A stretch of DNA of 64,000 nt. Origin: Ulva prolifera. Its lineage: Eukaryota; Chlorophyta; Ulvophyceae; Ulvales; Ulvaceae. The translations under genes were made by a program, and so were the position numbers. The stretch is taken from contig CM041203.1 of NCBI GenBank assembly GCA_023078555.1, forward strand, positions 1,999,481 through 2,063,480, in the 5' to 3' direction. The notes beneath the pieces are model-generated. The model made no database searches. It was not told where the DNA came from and was given only the letters and a program-made list of their open reading frames with translations. Below, piece by piece: positions 15,562 to 27,700 of the stretch (positions within the stretch are counted from its first letter, which is position 1; every line of letters begins with the position of its first letter).

Positions 15562-15987
15562 ATGGCACTCACAACAGTACACGATTTTGAGCAGCAATGG
15601 CTCAAGGGCACGCATAGACCTTCACCGATGGGCAAATACGCAACCGAAGGAAGATTTCCACCCAAACTCCCAGGCAATGTTGCAGTCCTGGTAAGTGCAA
15701 GGTCGCTGTCGTTCGGCACTTGCAAACAGATGCCTGCCTGGATCATCAACGCTATGCACAAACGCAGACACCTAACAGAGAAAGTTCGGTACAGCATCGC
15801 TCTTGCCCTTTATTGATAGGTTGTGGTCAACTTTGTGAAGGGATCGAAAGTGTGTCCAGGATGCATCATCAGGATTCGAGCCGAAACCTCGAGGTGGACG
15901 CGATGTCCGGCGAGGACATGCAACATAGTGGCTACAGGTCATGATCTACGACAGGGTATAGCGTACGCAGCTGTTACGCGGGCGTAA
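15562..15987 (+). CDS. Small 98-residue predicted protein, function unknown
   Basis: Exon 15562-15690 starts at ATG (MALTTVHDFEQQWLKG) and ends phase 0 before GTAAGTGC. The acceptor TAG ends at 15819, and exon 15820-15987 continues in phase (VVVNFVKGSKVCPGCIIRIR) to TAA 15985-15987. A short CPGC knuckle is present. A GT after 15949-15951 (CAG|GTATAG) could alternatively extend the gene to a further exon. It lies between the divergent coiled-coil gene and bL21m. No family is recognised; the clean splice signals are the main support. Confidence 0.4.
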
Positions 15988-16331
15988 CGCAATCAAACAG
16001 CCTGTTAGTTTGCCCACGCAATTTTGTCAAGACTAAACAGATGTATATCGGGGCCTGAGTGCTAAAGGTCTGGACTGGCTGCTGTTGCAAGTACAACACT
16101 TCGGTGCAGCGTCAAATCTGCGACATCGATCAAAGCCCCGTCCAGACAGACAGCCATGCGCGGTGCTCAAACAATATATTGCCTTGTGTCCATCGAAATA
16201 CCGTGATCATCTGAGGATGTCTGACGTGCTTTGCTGCGGAGTCGGGAATAGCGCGTGATTCAGGAGAGAACATTTGGCACCTAACAGCGATCAGCTTACA
16301 GCATAGAATTTCTCATCATCTTGAGGATAAT

Positions 16332-17607
16332 ATGCCTACCTCCGCCACTGCCCTGGCCGGACGGTGCAACTCGATCTGCAGTGTTGCACTCCACGGCGTG
16401 TGTCCAGCAGTGCTCCAGTGGACGGCACGTCCATCACAATTTCAATCTAGATTATCGGTGGCGGCTCCATTGCCTCGCCTCATGTCTGCAAGTTCCACCG
16501 TGGATTCGGGGCCATCAAGCAGCACCAATGTTCCTGTCCCGGCAGTCCGGGGGGTTGGACTGAAGCAGAGGCTGAAGGCTACCCCAAGTGCCGAGCTCCG
16601 CACCTTGATCAAGAGAACGACCGCCTACGATAAACTCTTGTCCCAAAGTCAAGTTGCTGCTGCTGAAGAGCTGCCAACAAAAGATTTGTCACAATGGACA
16701 CGGCTGAGCTTCCGTGTGGTCACACCATACGCACGGGATGACATTGTTCTTCAAGATGCATTTGCGGTTGTTGAGGCTGGGCCAACACAATACAAAGGTA
16801 CACCACGCCTCGAGAATTGTAGTTCCCGTGTTGCATGAATAGCGCATTTGAAGCGTCAGACCAGTGTACTTTTTCTTTCTCACATCAAGGACCCTGCTAA
16901 TCCTCTGAATCTGAAGGCAGAAACATGCATATTGGCACGCGCCATCCTGCAGCTGAGCCAATAGAACTGATCTGAACACGGTGATGCAGTTGTTCCTGAT
17001 GACAAAATTTATGTTCACAAGATGCAAGGTGTTGACGTGGATGATATTGTCCAATTTAACCGAGTACTGCTCGCTGGTACTCCACTCGATACAGTCGTTG
17101 GCAGACCATTCGTACAGAATATGCGAGTTATAGCTACGGTGGAAGAGCAAGTTCGTGATGCCACAACCTACATATACAAGCGGAAACGTGCAAGTGGATA
17201 CCGCCGGTTTCGAGGTTTTCGTGCGGTGTGCCCCTCAGACCCCCAAAAAATCGTGATGCATTTCAGTATCCATGTCCAGCTGGGAGCGTTAGACTCGAAT
17301 TGAGGTACTTTCGGGGATAATTGGCAATGTACTCCAGGAGCTGACGGCGTTACGGATCCTTGGAATTGTTGGGCTTGAGGATTACGGTCTCTGTGTGCCC
17401 AAATGGCAAGAAGACAGAAGCACACCTCTCAGGCAAATGGAGTCTTTTGGACGCCAAGTGCGTGCACGCAGGAGGCGTGGACGCGCCACTCATCATCAAC
17501 AAGAGAGCGATATCGTCGTCGCACACTTGGAGAGTGGTCAAGACTATGGCGTGTCCTCGTACCCAGAGCCGACTTCAATGCCTTACAAGCCGATTACGGG
17601 TAATTGA
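16332..17607 (+). CDS. MRPL21: Mitochondrial large-subunit ribosomal protein bL21m
   Basis: Protein of the mitochondrial large ribosomal subunit. Exons 16332-16797, 16990-17225 and 17338-17607 join in frame across GT-AG introns of 192 and 112 bp to give 323 residues. Residues 1 to about 60 are rich in Ser, Arg and Ala and look like a mitochondrial targeting sequence. The bL21 core follows: FAVVEAGPTQYK | VVPDDKIYVHKM, DIVQFNRVLLAG, then the rRNA-binding YKRKRASGYRRFRGFRA and ELTALRI across the last junction. A C-terminal tail of about 80 residues, with a basic patch VRARRRRGRA, goes beyond the usual bL21 end, so the protein is longer than most bL21 proteins (about 100-200 residues). A plastid location is possible but the leader looks mitochondrial. 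Confidence 0.9.
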
Positions 17608-18942
17608 GTAATCTGTAATAAGATGCAATGTACTGGCAACGCATTGTGTTGCACCACTGCAGATTGCGGGATTGCACTGTCGCCAGCACCCGCATCAAGT
17701 AACCCCCCATTTCACGCCAAGCCCATATGTATTATGGTGTGAAAGCGGCAAAGTAAACAAATCACGTCACTGCTCCATCCAATTCAATGAATAACTAAAA
17801 CTCCTGCATTCTCACTGAACGACCATGAGGGCATACAATTATAACAATAACAAACCTTATGTTCAAATACGGATTTTTTTTTTTAAAAGTTCCATCCGCA
17901 CCTGCTGCGACGATCACGGTAAGTTCTTCATCCAATATATGCCCCCAGATCTTGGAAGGTGACTTTCATGTTGGCACAGGTAAGATGATGGTGCCAAATT
18001 CAGCTTTATTGCACATAATTATAATTTCATGTGCTTTGAGTGGTGGTATTTTTGTCAATTTGCAAAACAGAGTCATTGGACCGATATAAACTGCGTCCAC
18101 AGAAAATATTACAGCAGCTATGCTGTTTTCCCCCCAAAATACAAAAAAGAAAAGAAACATGACTGCGCCCAACATTGATAAGAGTAGTAAAGTGTTTGTG
18201 TGATCAAGTCGAAGGGCCGCCTGAACAACATGAAGATCGTGAATATCCTCAGCAGCCGCACAATTTTGAGCATTTGCAATGTAGGGACTGGCTGTCAAAG
18301 ATCCTGCCGCACACAGTACTGACTGTGACAGAAAAACATCCTTTATGTGATCAAACAACACACAGTACATAGAAGCAGAAAACTAATCATTTTCAGGTAA
18401 TGAGATCCTATTGAAACCAGATCCTGCCATATGATGTCTGTCATTCATTCCTTCATTTTGGTGTAGCTGAAAAGTCTTGACACCAAATTTCCCAGTTAAC
18501 GTAATCGTTCTGACTCTTTTAGCCCGCATGTGGTTGCTCTGTTATGAATGCGGCAATGACGCTAACAAAATAGTATTGAAGCAATTAAGCCTAATGGGGC
18601 AGTGAAGCTAACAAAATCGATACTGTACTGACAACGATGCAAACACTCCATACTGTCTCCCAAATTACCACCGATGGAATACATCTCTGAAAACTGAGGA
18701 AATATGTTGCAAATGACATGTCCCAACTGGACTTGATGCGAACCCGCCTTCAAGGGCAGTCCGCATACCAGGTGTGAGGTGAATCCTGAGACACACGAGA
18801 TGAAACGAGATACCAGCTTTTGTGGTCTGCGTGCAGAGCGGGCGCGTCACCATACAAGTGTGAGGGGCATGCGTCAGGACCTAGATGGGCAAGGCCATCA
18901 GCAGAAAGCTTTCCATAATTTCGTGCAAGTCCGTTGATGGGG
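17608..18942. other. Convergent intergenic region, AT-richer, no gene seen
   Basis: About 1.3 kb between the convergent 3' ends of bL21m and the RBR ligase. It contains T runs near 17872-17884 and short frames only. A 134-codon minus frame (17966-18370) has a hydrophobic run from AT-rich sequence and no homology signal. Confidence 0.45.
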
Positions 18943-21848
18943 TTAATGTATTACATAAACTGGACTGTACGGTGAAATTTGCATGTTGTCCGAATGCACC
19001 GCTGAAAGTATATCTTTCTCTAACAGACTGAAGAGATTCAAAATACGCTTCTCAATGCTGTCGGTGATGTTTATCAGTTTGAGTCGCCTGGCCTCGGCCC
19101 CATGACCTGTGCTTGAATGATCTACCTGCAAACCACCGCTGCTATACCCTGACAGTGTCCCTTGCACCTTGCCACACATCACAGCATATTTCTCACCTTG
19201 TTTGGCTGAATTGGCGTGACTGGTGCAACATCGATAGGTTCTTTGACAGCCAGAATGGCATCACTCAACAGCGTCAACTCCTGACTTAAATCATGAGACA
19301 ACTGCTCCACAGCCGAGGTGAGCGTGCTCATGCTATCTTCAAATAGAAGCTGTAGCCTTCCATTCTCTTCAGGTGTCATGGACTGCATGGCCCTAGCTCA
19401 AGTGCATCAGCTCAAGTGCATCAGCTCTATCGAAAGACGGACAACATACGATATCTATGCAAGTCCTTGCACAGGATTAATAGACATTGGATCAAGAGCG
19501 ACTCACCTCCAAGAAATTTTCTGCGTTGAACATGAAGAATGCAAAAACATATGCATTGGAAAGAACCCTCCGACACTCCAGAAGAGTGCAGTTTGCTCTG
19601 TGTAGATATGACCAATCAACCAACCCTGATATCAGATCTTTCAAATCTGGAAGTAGCTGAGCAATCTTCTCACCTTGAGATTCTTTTTGCAGGCTGGCAA
19701 CATGTCCCTGCACAAACATCTTACTCAAACACTTGGTCAAACGCGAAATCAATACAAGCACTAACATCAAGAGGTCCCAAAGTGTCCACTATAAGGAGGA
19801 TTGGAGGTCGACCTGGTAATGATTGTAATAATGTAAGTACCGTTGTAGCTTGGCCTTGGAGTCTTCGATTTTTCTGTCAGCATTGACTTTCCACTCGCCA
19901 CATGTGTGACCATCTATACGGGTCCATGTGTGCGCTGTACCAGTTTTGGCACCACAGAGCCAGCAAAATGCTTGACGGCATGACCGGCAGACCACAAGAT
20001 TACACCCACCCTGCATTTGCCTCAGATTACAGCGGTTGCAGTATTCTAAAGGCGCAGACCGTAGTTTTCATGTCATGTGGTAGCACCCAGACAACTGCCA
20101 TTGACAGATTTAACATAACATGACAAACAGCGTTGTGGGCTGTGGTTCGTACATCTTTCTCAACCGGAACATCACACTTTGGACAAGGCTTGATATGGGC
20201 CTGCACACTGTGAAGTTTAGGTCGGGATACAGGACGGAAGCTGAAGCAGCCGCTGCTTCTGCCCTTCAGCATACTGCTATGCACAATGCAGAATGAATTC
20301 ATAGTCACTAACTGCGAATTGTAGATCAAGGCATTTCATCACCTGCAGGTAGTTCATTGTTTCGCTGTCATCACTCAGTTTCGTTTGCCACGTCCGCCAC
20401 ATGGCACACGTACTAGGGCTGTGTGGCTGCGACCCACACTTGAAACAGAATGCATGGCCGCATTCACATTTTGGCTCACAGTATCCGTCATCCAGAGATT
20501 CCACAGCCCGTCCACAGCATGGCACTGACGGGCACCATCTTGCATTGCCATTGTCCTGAAAGCAGGTCAGCGGTGATTTATCATGTGCTGGTGTGATTTA
20601 TATTAACCACATGTTGGTGTGATTTATATTAATCACACCAGCACATGCCACTGTGGTTGCAGGTCAAGATGAACAAAGTGGCACCCGCTGTACCAGTATC
20701 AATGCAGCATGAGACAAAGCACACTTCAATGTAGCTGTTCAACAAAGCCGCTGTATATCTGATCAATAGATCTGGGTTGTGGAATTCCAATAACTTCGTG
20801 ACGACCCTGTATGTTGAAGTATGTGCTGAATTCTATGAAGCAATGGACATGCTTTCAAAAGGACACATGGTGCTCGTACGGTTGGGCGCATATGGCTCCA
20901 CACTTGAATGCCATACATGGGATATCACAAGCATGACCATCCGAAATCTTCACTTGAATGTGCTGTAGCCAACATGTTTGACACGCAACATGGCCACAGT
21001 CCATGAGGATCCGGTCCGCAGGACCGATATCGTCCATGCAAACCATACACGCAGCAGCATCACCTGCAGAAGCAGCTCCGTGATTAAGGCATCATAGATT
21101 ACATATGTCAGCCGGCAGATTCCATGGTAGTCGTTGTGCTGTCATGCTGTGCGAACGTGCGATGTTTGGAATGCAATCCAGGTGTCGGTTGGTGTCGTTG
21201 TGACACAAACTGCGCATTCCACAAGGAACAGAGGTCTGAAGAGCAGCCTTCAGTTGAGTGGTGTTGGCTGAGTACAGCGTCTGATGAGTTGAAGAGGCTG
21301 AGCAGTGACAGTACACAAGGAGTGTCAGTAGCTGTGCACACAGCGACATACCTGATCCTTCTGCCAATCCACTTGTTACAGCCCCCACTCGTGCGAATAC
21401 TATGTCCCTGTCTGTCTCTGCAACAGCTTCTGCAGTACAAGTAAACGGGGGTCGATGTTGGCTGTGTCCGTGCACATGCGAAACAAATTCATACGGCAAG
21501 AACAGAAGCAATCGTGCCTATCCTGGCCTCCTACGCACCAAGAAGACGCTCATAGTTCCAGCGGTAATGTCTCAACGCTGTGCTTGCTTGCGAGGCTGTG
21601 CAAGCAAGCGTATCTACAGCCCTTTCAACTGCTTCGTTCTGCGCAGATAAGATGTCGTCACCGTGTACTGCGGATGATCACGTCTGATAGAGGCACTGTA
21701 TTACACGCACCTGATGCTTACTCATGGTCGCGGGTGTGATGATTCTGTATGTGCTTAGCGACCTGGTCATATCCATATGCGTTGCATCGTCCGCGAAATC
21801 TGTCCCGTCGCATGAGTTGGATGCTGATTCCCATTCGTACTCATCCAT
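18943..21848 (-). CDS. Ariadne-type RBR E3 ubiquitin ligase
   Basis: RBR ligases accept ubiquitin from an E2 onto a RING2 cysteine before passing it to substrate. ATG 21848-21846 starts exon 1 (21711-21848), an acidic N-terminus ending STYRIITPATMSKHQ. Exon 2 (21539-21638) is the UBA-like helix block (TALRHYRWNYERLLG). The exon from 21063 holds RING1 (CMVCMDDIGPADRILMDCGH). The exon from about 20555 holds the IBR (RWCPSVPCCGRAV ... CECGHAFCFKCG). RING2 is split by intron 20011-20152: PCPKCDVPVEKD | GGCNLVVC, with the catalytic Cys codon at 20002-20004, then FCWLCG and HTW. Exons at about 19750-19500, 19388-19195 and 19140-18943 form the Ariadne domain (YVFAFFMF; ENGRLQLLFEDS; KLINITDSIEKRI ... 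ISPYSP). All zinc and catalytic residues I could check are present, so it looks functional. Its E2 partner and substrates cannot be inferred. Confidence 0.88.
20582..20647. repeat. Inverted repeat with 17-bp perfect arms in an intron
   Basis: CATGTGCTGGTGTGATT (20582-20598) is repeated in inverse orientation at 20631-20647, with a 32-bp spacer. A direct repeat TGGTGTGATTTATATTAA also occurs within it. It lies in an intron of the RBR ligase gene and could form a hairpin in the pre-mRNA. Confidence 0.9.
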
Positions 21849-22944
21849 TTATGAATCCGATACCAACAGTGGGGAGTCGCGTCGTGTCTGGAAAATTGCC
21901 TGCGTGAACTTGATGTCACGGAATGAAGAGTCGCGGAGACAGAGATACGATGTTCAGGTGTGGCTGTATGGTTGCCAACACAAGTCCTGAAAGCATGCCA
22001 TCTGCATGCGTACCAGATTACTCACTTGTCGTTGTTGTTGCCGCCATTTCGGACAATATGGCACGCGTATGGCTGTACCAGCGAAGCAGCTCCCAGAAGG
22101 CCGTGTGCCAAAAGGGCCCGCGGGAAAACGCGACTGTGTTGTTGCTTCACGCGTCGGCAAGCAACTCACACATGCGAGTGGGTGGTGTTCCTGTTCTAAT
22201 TCGTGTTGTGCGCGCGGACCCTGCGGTGCTCCTTGCCTCCGACTCTGTCCTTGTGACACATGCAAGTGGGCAGCGGATTCACGGCGTGGCCGGCACAGGG
22301 TTGTTCGGTCGGCGCACGTGCAGGCTAATGCGTCAGAAAGCAACAGGCATGCCGTGTGAGTCTGTATTGGGTAGTGTGCGTTGGCTGGTGTTGGTGCAAA
22401 GATCGCGCACGTCTCTCTGTTTTTCTGGCCATTACATGTATCCCGAGATGTGTAGCACTCCAATAGGCGGCCACAAATGAACCATAGCATCTTGGCTTCA
22501 GAAACTGGTGAGGCCCGCAATTTCACTGTGTCAAGGGTACAAATGTGCCATGTTTGCTCTGCCCACCTGCTGGTTCCCAGGCCAGGATGTAGCTGCTGCC
22601 AAATGGCCCGGGCTTGTAAAACTGGCTAATTTGCACCATACACCGGTGTCGCGAGCTGGTGTGTACCTTCATGACACATTGGTATCACGACTTGGCATGT
22701 ATCGGTATTTGCATACAACACAACAATCCCCCTTGTCTCGATCTCACCACCCCATGGACGTACAAAATTAATGCTACAAGTAGATTGCATTTGGCAGCGA
22801 CCGACTGACTGCCATCACTTTGCAGAGGACTACAGAGGGGCAACGTAGACGCGACCCCTTTGAAGGTCACAGAAAGAACGCAAGGAGGCATATGCATGGC
22901 CTTTCCATCCCATGTACTAACAGGTAGAAAGTTCACTGGTTGAT
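21849..22944. other. Upstream region of the RBR ligase, no confident gene
   Basis: Two long overlapping frames exist on opposite strands (21923-22480 + and 21954-22526 -). Both have atypical composition and no motif, so neither is called. The region probably contains the ligase promoter at its left edge and degenerate repeat sequence at its right. Confidence 0.4.
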
Positions 22945-22995
22945 TGTTGAGACCTATTGGTCTGGTCTTGGGTAACAGACCTCGATGGCAGTAAG
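22945..22995 (+). repeat. 51-bp truncated repeat, target of element A
   Basis: It begins TGTTGAGACCTATTGGTC and matches 42746-42796 throughout. The two copies diverge immediately before their first base and again exactly where the copia LTR begins at 22996. The last bases, GTAAG (22991-22995), are the presumed left target duplication of element A; the right copy is lost. Confidence 0.8.
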
Positions 22996-23346
22996 TGTCA
23001 CAATGCATGAGCCTGCGGGCAGCAGTGTGGTGACAGGTGCACCCATGCACGGACGATCCGCGGATCCAGTGCAGGGGTAAGCCGCCAGCCGAGATTGTCT
23101 CGATGTAGTGAGAGAGATCCCGCGAGGGTTTCCCGAGCGTAACCTTGAGTGTTCAGTGTGCATATAAGCATGTGCACACTGAGATCTGTAACCATTTCTT
23201 ATCACTGTTTCACGGTACTAGCTGTATCTTGTCTCCCCTCAGCATCTCTCTGGTTCTACCTCTGTGCGCAGCAGGTATGAGATGCTGGCCTCCTGACTTG
23301 ACATAAGACTGCGCGTCTGACCTGACGAAGGATAGACTTTCTGACA
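22996..23346 (+). repeat. 5' LTR of element A
   Basis: 351 bp, starting TGTCACAATG and ending CTTTCTGACA, so the ends are short inverted repeats TGTCA/TGACA. A TATA-like TATAAG (23163-23168) lies between inverted arms 23154-23162 and 23173-23181. Confidence 0.92.
23154..23181 (+). promoter_or_regulatory. Palindrome-flanked TATA box of the copia LTR
   Basis: CAGTGTGCA, then TATAAG, then after four bases TGCACACTG. The layout recurs in the other LTRs of this family in the window. It is the likely pol II core promoter of the element. Confidence 0.6.
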
Positions 23347-23358
23347 TGGTATCGGTGA
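23347..23358 (+). other. Primer-binding site of element A
   Basis: TGGTATCGGTGA follows the LTR with no spacer. TGGTAT is the usual start of sites matching the 3' end of initiator tRNA-Met in copia elements. Confidence 0.8.
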
Positions 23359-23617
23359 ACGTTAGCGTTATGTCTGTCTATGGTCTTGTTCAGGAAGCCG
23401 TCGGCCAATGTCTGTGCGCAGACACGGCAGGCATTCCACTGTTCTGCCGGCGCTCAGACTGCGGTCAAAAGCGCAGGCATCATCTAGCTTTCTCGTAGCA
23501 CATTGTTATCAGATACAATTCGAGAAGCTTGCTTTAAATGATCAGCGCTGAGAAAAAGCGAACGCGTTCGCTTATTTTTCTCAACCTGTCGGCTCGCGAG
23601 CCGCCCCATGTGTTTAG

Positions 23618-24346
23618 TTGCTGCGCGCGACTAATCACCGTTTGTCCTACTGCAGGCTGTCCAACTCTGATCGCTCCAACTCCAACTCTCCTCGCGAGGA
23701 GAGGCGTGACGAGGCTGAGCAGCAGCCGATCGTCAACAGGGACGCTGACCAGCAGCTCCCTGACGGGGAACGGCCCGCGGGCATGTTACTCCGTGGTGGA
23801 CGAGTTGTCCGGCCACGTCCCTCTTCCCACACTGGGCAGAGCAGCCAGCAGGTGCCTTTTTCCTCTCGTGTTGTTGACGATCACGGTCACACTGAGTCAT
23901 TCATCACGCTCGAGACGTTGACCGAAGCGCTGCGTGCATCTCGGGGACGTAGCGAGCCTGATTTGACCAAAGGGAAATTGCCTGAATGGAACTTTAAGAC
24001 CGAAAGCTTCGTTGCGTACGAGCAGAAAGTCTTTTTGTGGTTAGGTCAATTCGAGTTAGACCACTTATTGCAGCACGCACCGTCTGCGGACGAACAGCGT
24101 GTCCATGCTAGGGCGAGGACACAGGTCCTAATGTCTTTGCCTGACGCGGATAGGACGACTGTCTATCGCATGTCACACCTGTGTGAAGCATGGGCCTATT
24201 TGACTGCAAAGTATAGGCCTAGCACCGAAGCCGAAATCCACAGACTGTGGAGTCGGTTCAATTCTTTATCACAACACAATAAAGATGTCGCGACATATTG
24301 TGGTGATGTGATGAGTGTATATACTCAACTGGAGGCACTAGGTGCC
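23618..24346 (+). pseudogene. Element A gag, first part, interrupted by element B
   Basis: Encodes the copia Gag head with LPEWNFKTESFVAYEQKVF and YRPSTEAEIHRLWSRFNSL. Coding stops making sense at about 24341, where element B begins. The codon matching the likely Gag start of element B is CTG here instead of ATG. Gag resumes at 30903. Confidence 0.88.
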
Positions 24347-24693
24347 TGTCAGAAAGCACTCTATCTGTCAGGTCAGACACGCAGTCTTAGGTCAGGTCAG
24401 GTAGCCAGCATTCCATACCTGCTGCGCACAGAGGTAGAACCGAGGAATGCGGGAGGAGACAGGGTACAGCTAGTACCGTGAAACAGTAAAGAGAAAGGTT
24501 ACAGCTCTTAGTGTGCACTGCAATATATGCACACTGTAAACACTCGAGGGTCACGCCGGGAAAACCCTCGCAGGATCTCTCTCGCTACCTCGATACGATC
24601 CTGGCTGGCGGCTTACCCCTGCACGTGATCCGCAGATCGTGCATGGGTGCACCTGTCACCACGCTGCTGCCCGCAGGCTCATGCATTGTGACA
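24347..24693 (-). repeat. 3' LTR of element B
   Basis: 347 bp; the minus strand runs TGTCACAATG to TCTGACA. I saw no difference from the 5' LTR at 30556-30902. The polypurine tract TATGGGGGAG precedes it on the minus strand. Confidence 0.95.
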
Positions 24694-24710
24694 CTCCCCC
24701 ATAAACCCTG

Positions 24711-27700
24711 CTAAGTCTCCACTAGCTGGAGTTTATTACGAACTTCTAACAAAGCAGGTCCGGGCAGCACTTTAGTAAACACATCCGCTAACTGATCAAC
24801 TGTGCCCACCCATGCTACCTCAAGTTCATCCATCTGGACATATTCCCGCACTCGCAAGTGCCGCACACGAATGTGCTTGGACCTGTCAGAGGACACAGCA
24901 TTTACTGCCAAGATATTGGCACTTTTATTATCACCCCACAGAGTTGGCTTATACGGGACGAGCTTTAGGTCGAGAAGCAACTGCTTCACCCACATCAGCT
25001 CGTTGGCTGTTGCACTCATCGCAATGAGCTCAGCCTCTGTTGTATCCCCTGCCACTATACTCTGTTTCTTCGAGCGCCAGAGAACACAGTTCCCATACAC
25101 TCGAAGAACCATACCAGATACACTCTTCAAATCAGCAGAGTTCGCAAAATCTGCATCAGAAAAAGCTTCTAACAGGCACCCATGCCCCACAGAGCCTACA
25201 AATTGTATTCCTAAATTCTTTGTGGACTGCAGGTATCTCAGAACGTGTTGCACAGCCAACCAATGTTCCTTCAGACTACTGGACATGTGCCGGGCCAGGG
25301 CATGTGCCACGTAGCTGAGGTCAGGTCGTGTCACTCCTGCAATGTACTGGATGCTTCCTACAGCACTCATGAACCTGGAATGCTCAGCAGCACTGGCTTT
25401 CTCCAGGTCCGGGTGCTCTTTCGCACTCCTCAGTTGTTGCCGCGGCACTAACGGAGTGGGAGACTTTCGACAATCAGACATACTATACTTTTCAAGCAGG
25501 CTATGGATTTTGTTTCGCTGTGTCATGGTGATTGTCTTGGCCTTACGATCACGCATGATTTCAGTGCCAAGTGCCCATGCTAGTTCACCCAGGTCTCTGC
25601 CTTCAAATTTTGTGAGGATTATGTCGACAAGTTCTTGCAGCCCCGCAGTGCCGCTGAATATGAACAAGTCGTCGACCCACAGAAAAATAAAACAAAGACC
25701 AGATGTTCTAACATACAGTCCGGGATCACTTTGTGCGCACACAAATCCCATCTCTGCTAAGACCTTTATTAAAGCTTTATGCCACTCGCGAGCAGCTTGC
25801 TTTAGGCCATACAGGGTTTTATGCAATCTCCATACACGTGCTGTCCCGTCAGTGAAGTACGGGGGCTGTTCAACGAACACTTCCTCCTCCAGCTCACCAT
25901 TCAGAAAAGCACACTGTATATCTATGTGTCTAATTTCTAAATCTGCCTGAGCAGCAACTGACAGCAACACACGAAGTGTCGCATAGCTCCCAACAGGTGA
26001 CCAAGTCTCAAAAAAGTCTACACCCTCTACCTGAGAAAAACCCCGCGCTACATAGCGTGCCTTGTAGCGCTGAATCTCCCCCGCAGGCCCACGCTTGATC
26101 TTGAGCACCCATTTGCCCGAGATAGCCCGTTTGCCCGCAGGCAGATAGCACAACCCGAAGGTTCCGTGCTCACCCAGTGCATCTACCTCCTCCTGCATGG
26201 CACGCAGCCATGCATCCCTGTCCGGACCCGCAAGTCCTTCCTTCATAGAAGGCATATCAGGGTCGGAGGAGGCCTTCTGCTTCCTGGCGGCAGCTGCTCG
26301 GCGCGACCCACGACGCTGAACACTCTGCTGCTCACCAGACTCCACATGCTGAGGCTTCAGGCCTGCACAGGACACTCCACAGTCAGCCGCGGCTGATGTG
26401 TCCTGGCTACAAGCTGAAACTTCAATAGCAGCAACAACTGTTTCACTACTAGCATTAGAGCCCGCAGGCTCATTCATATGCACAGCTGCTACATCCGCAG
26501 CCAATGGAACAAGGCGTCTGCGTACAAGAGGATTGATTTTTATGCGGGGCAAGGCGGCTGGAATGGCCCTCACCTCGTCAGGCAAATCAACCCCGACAGC
26601 GGCTGAGGGGTCCGGGCCCTCTCCCCCTAATTCGGACCCGGTCTCCACCTCATCTGGCTCATCCTCCCAGAAGGGCCTCGGCGCCTCTGCTCCTCGCAGG
26701 GGCGGAGCAACTGCCCCCGCGCCAGATGCTGAGGCCGCAGCCGAATTACTCCCTGAGCGGACCCGCTGAGCCTCCAGATTCTGATGAGCCGCAGCTCTTT
26801 CATCATCTGAGACGGTGTAGTCCATGCGTTGTTCGTCATCGTCGTCATAGACGCCAGGACCATCACTGTCCATGTCGTCGTCCGATTCACTCGCAGACAC
26901 AGGAACGGGGAACGCAACGTCTACACCTGGGTCGTGCAATGCAGCAGCACGTGTGGGCACATAACGAGTTGTGCGCGAGGGACCAGCCTCCAAATGACGC
27001 AGTTCACCACGTGCACGGGGAGGGGGGATGACGTCAGGATGGGCTGCAGCCCTGGACATCGCACGCGTGCGATGCAGAGCAGCTTTGGCCATTTCCGGTG
27101 TGTCCCGAGCAGGGTCACGCCGAATTATCTCCGCAGAGTCGCCATACCCAAGCCGAGGTGAATATGCCGTGGGGTTTGGCTCCGGGTTGTCTTGCCGGAA
27201 CGTCATGTCCATGACAGGAACCCTACCGTGCCCAGGGGGGGTGTGGAGCTGGTCACGCAGACGGCGCAGCACTCCCCCATCATATGTGTGGTCAGACAGG
27301 AAATCAGGAACATCGCTGTCTGTCACACGTTCACCCTCGTTATCCCCCTCAAAGACAACCTTATAGGAGTTCGCAAACTCCGCAGGCTCTCTTTTGTCCA
27401 CAACGGCGGACGCATCGTACTTTCGTACGTGGCGGATCATCTGATCCGCAGTGCACATGACCTGGCGCACAACAAACACCCTACCCCCAGGAACATCCTG
27501 GGCGTACACACGCTGCATGCTGGGGCCCAGCCCAGCCCCGACCCAATGTGCCAACACACCCCTAGGGGACAACTTCCGCAGCTTGTCATCCCTGGGATAT
27601 GCATACACCTCAACCCCCCATGGACGCTGCTGCTGCAGCAAATCCTGGAACACCTCAACGGAGGTGTCCCTGAAAAAAGACATATAAGGAATTATATCCT

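Noticed and set aside
21923-22526. Overlapping frames of 185 and 190 codons on opposite strands upstream of the RBR ligase
   Set aside because: Low AT content leaves both strands open. Composition is Cys/His/Arg/Gln-biased with no motif, and the two frames exclude each other.
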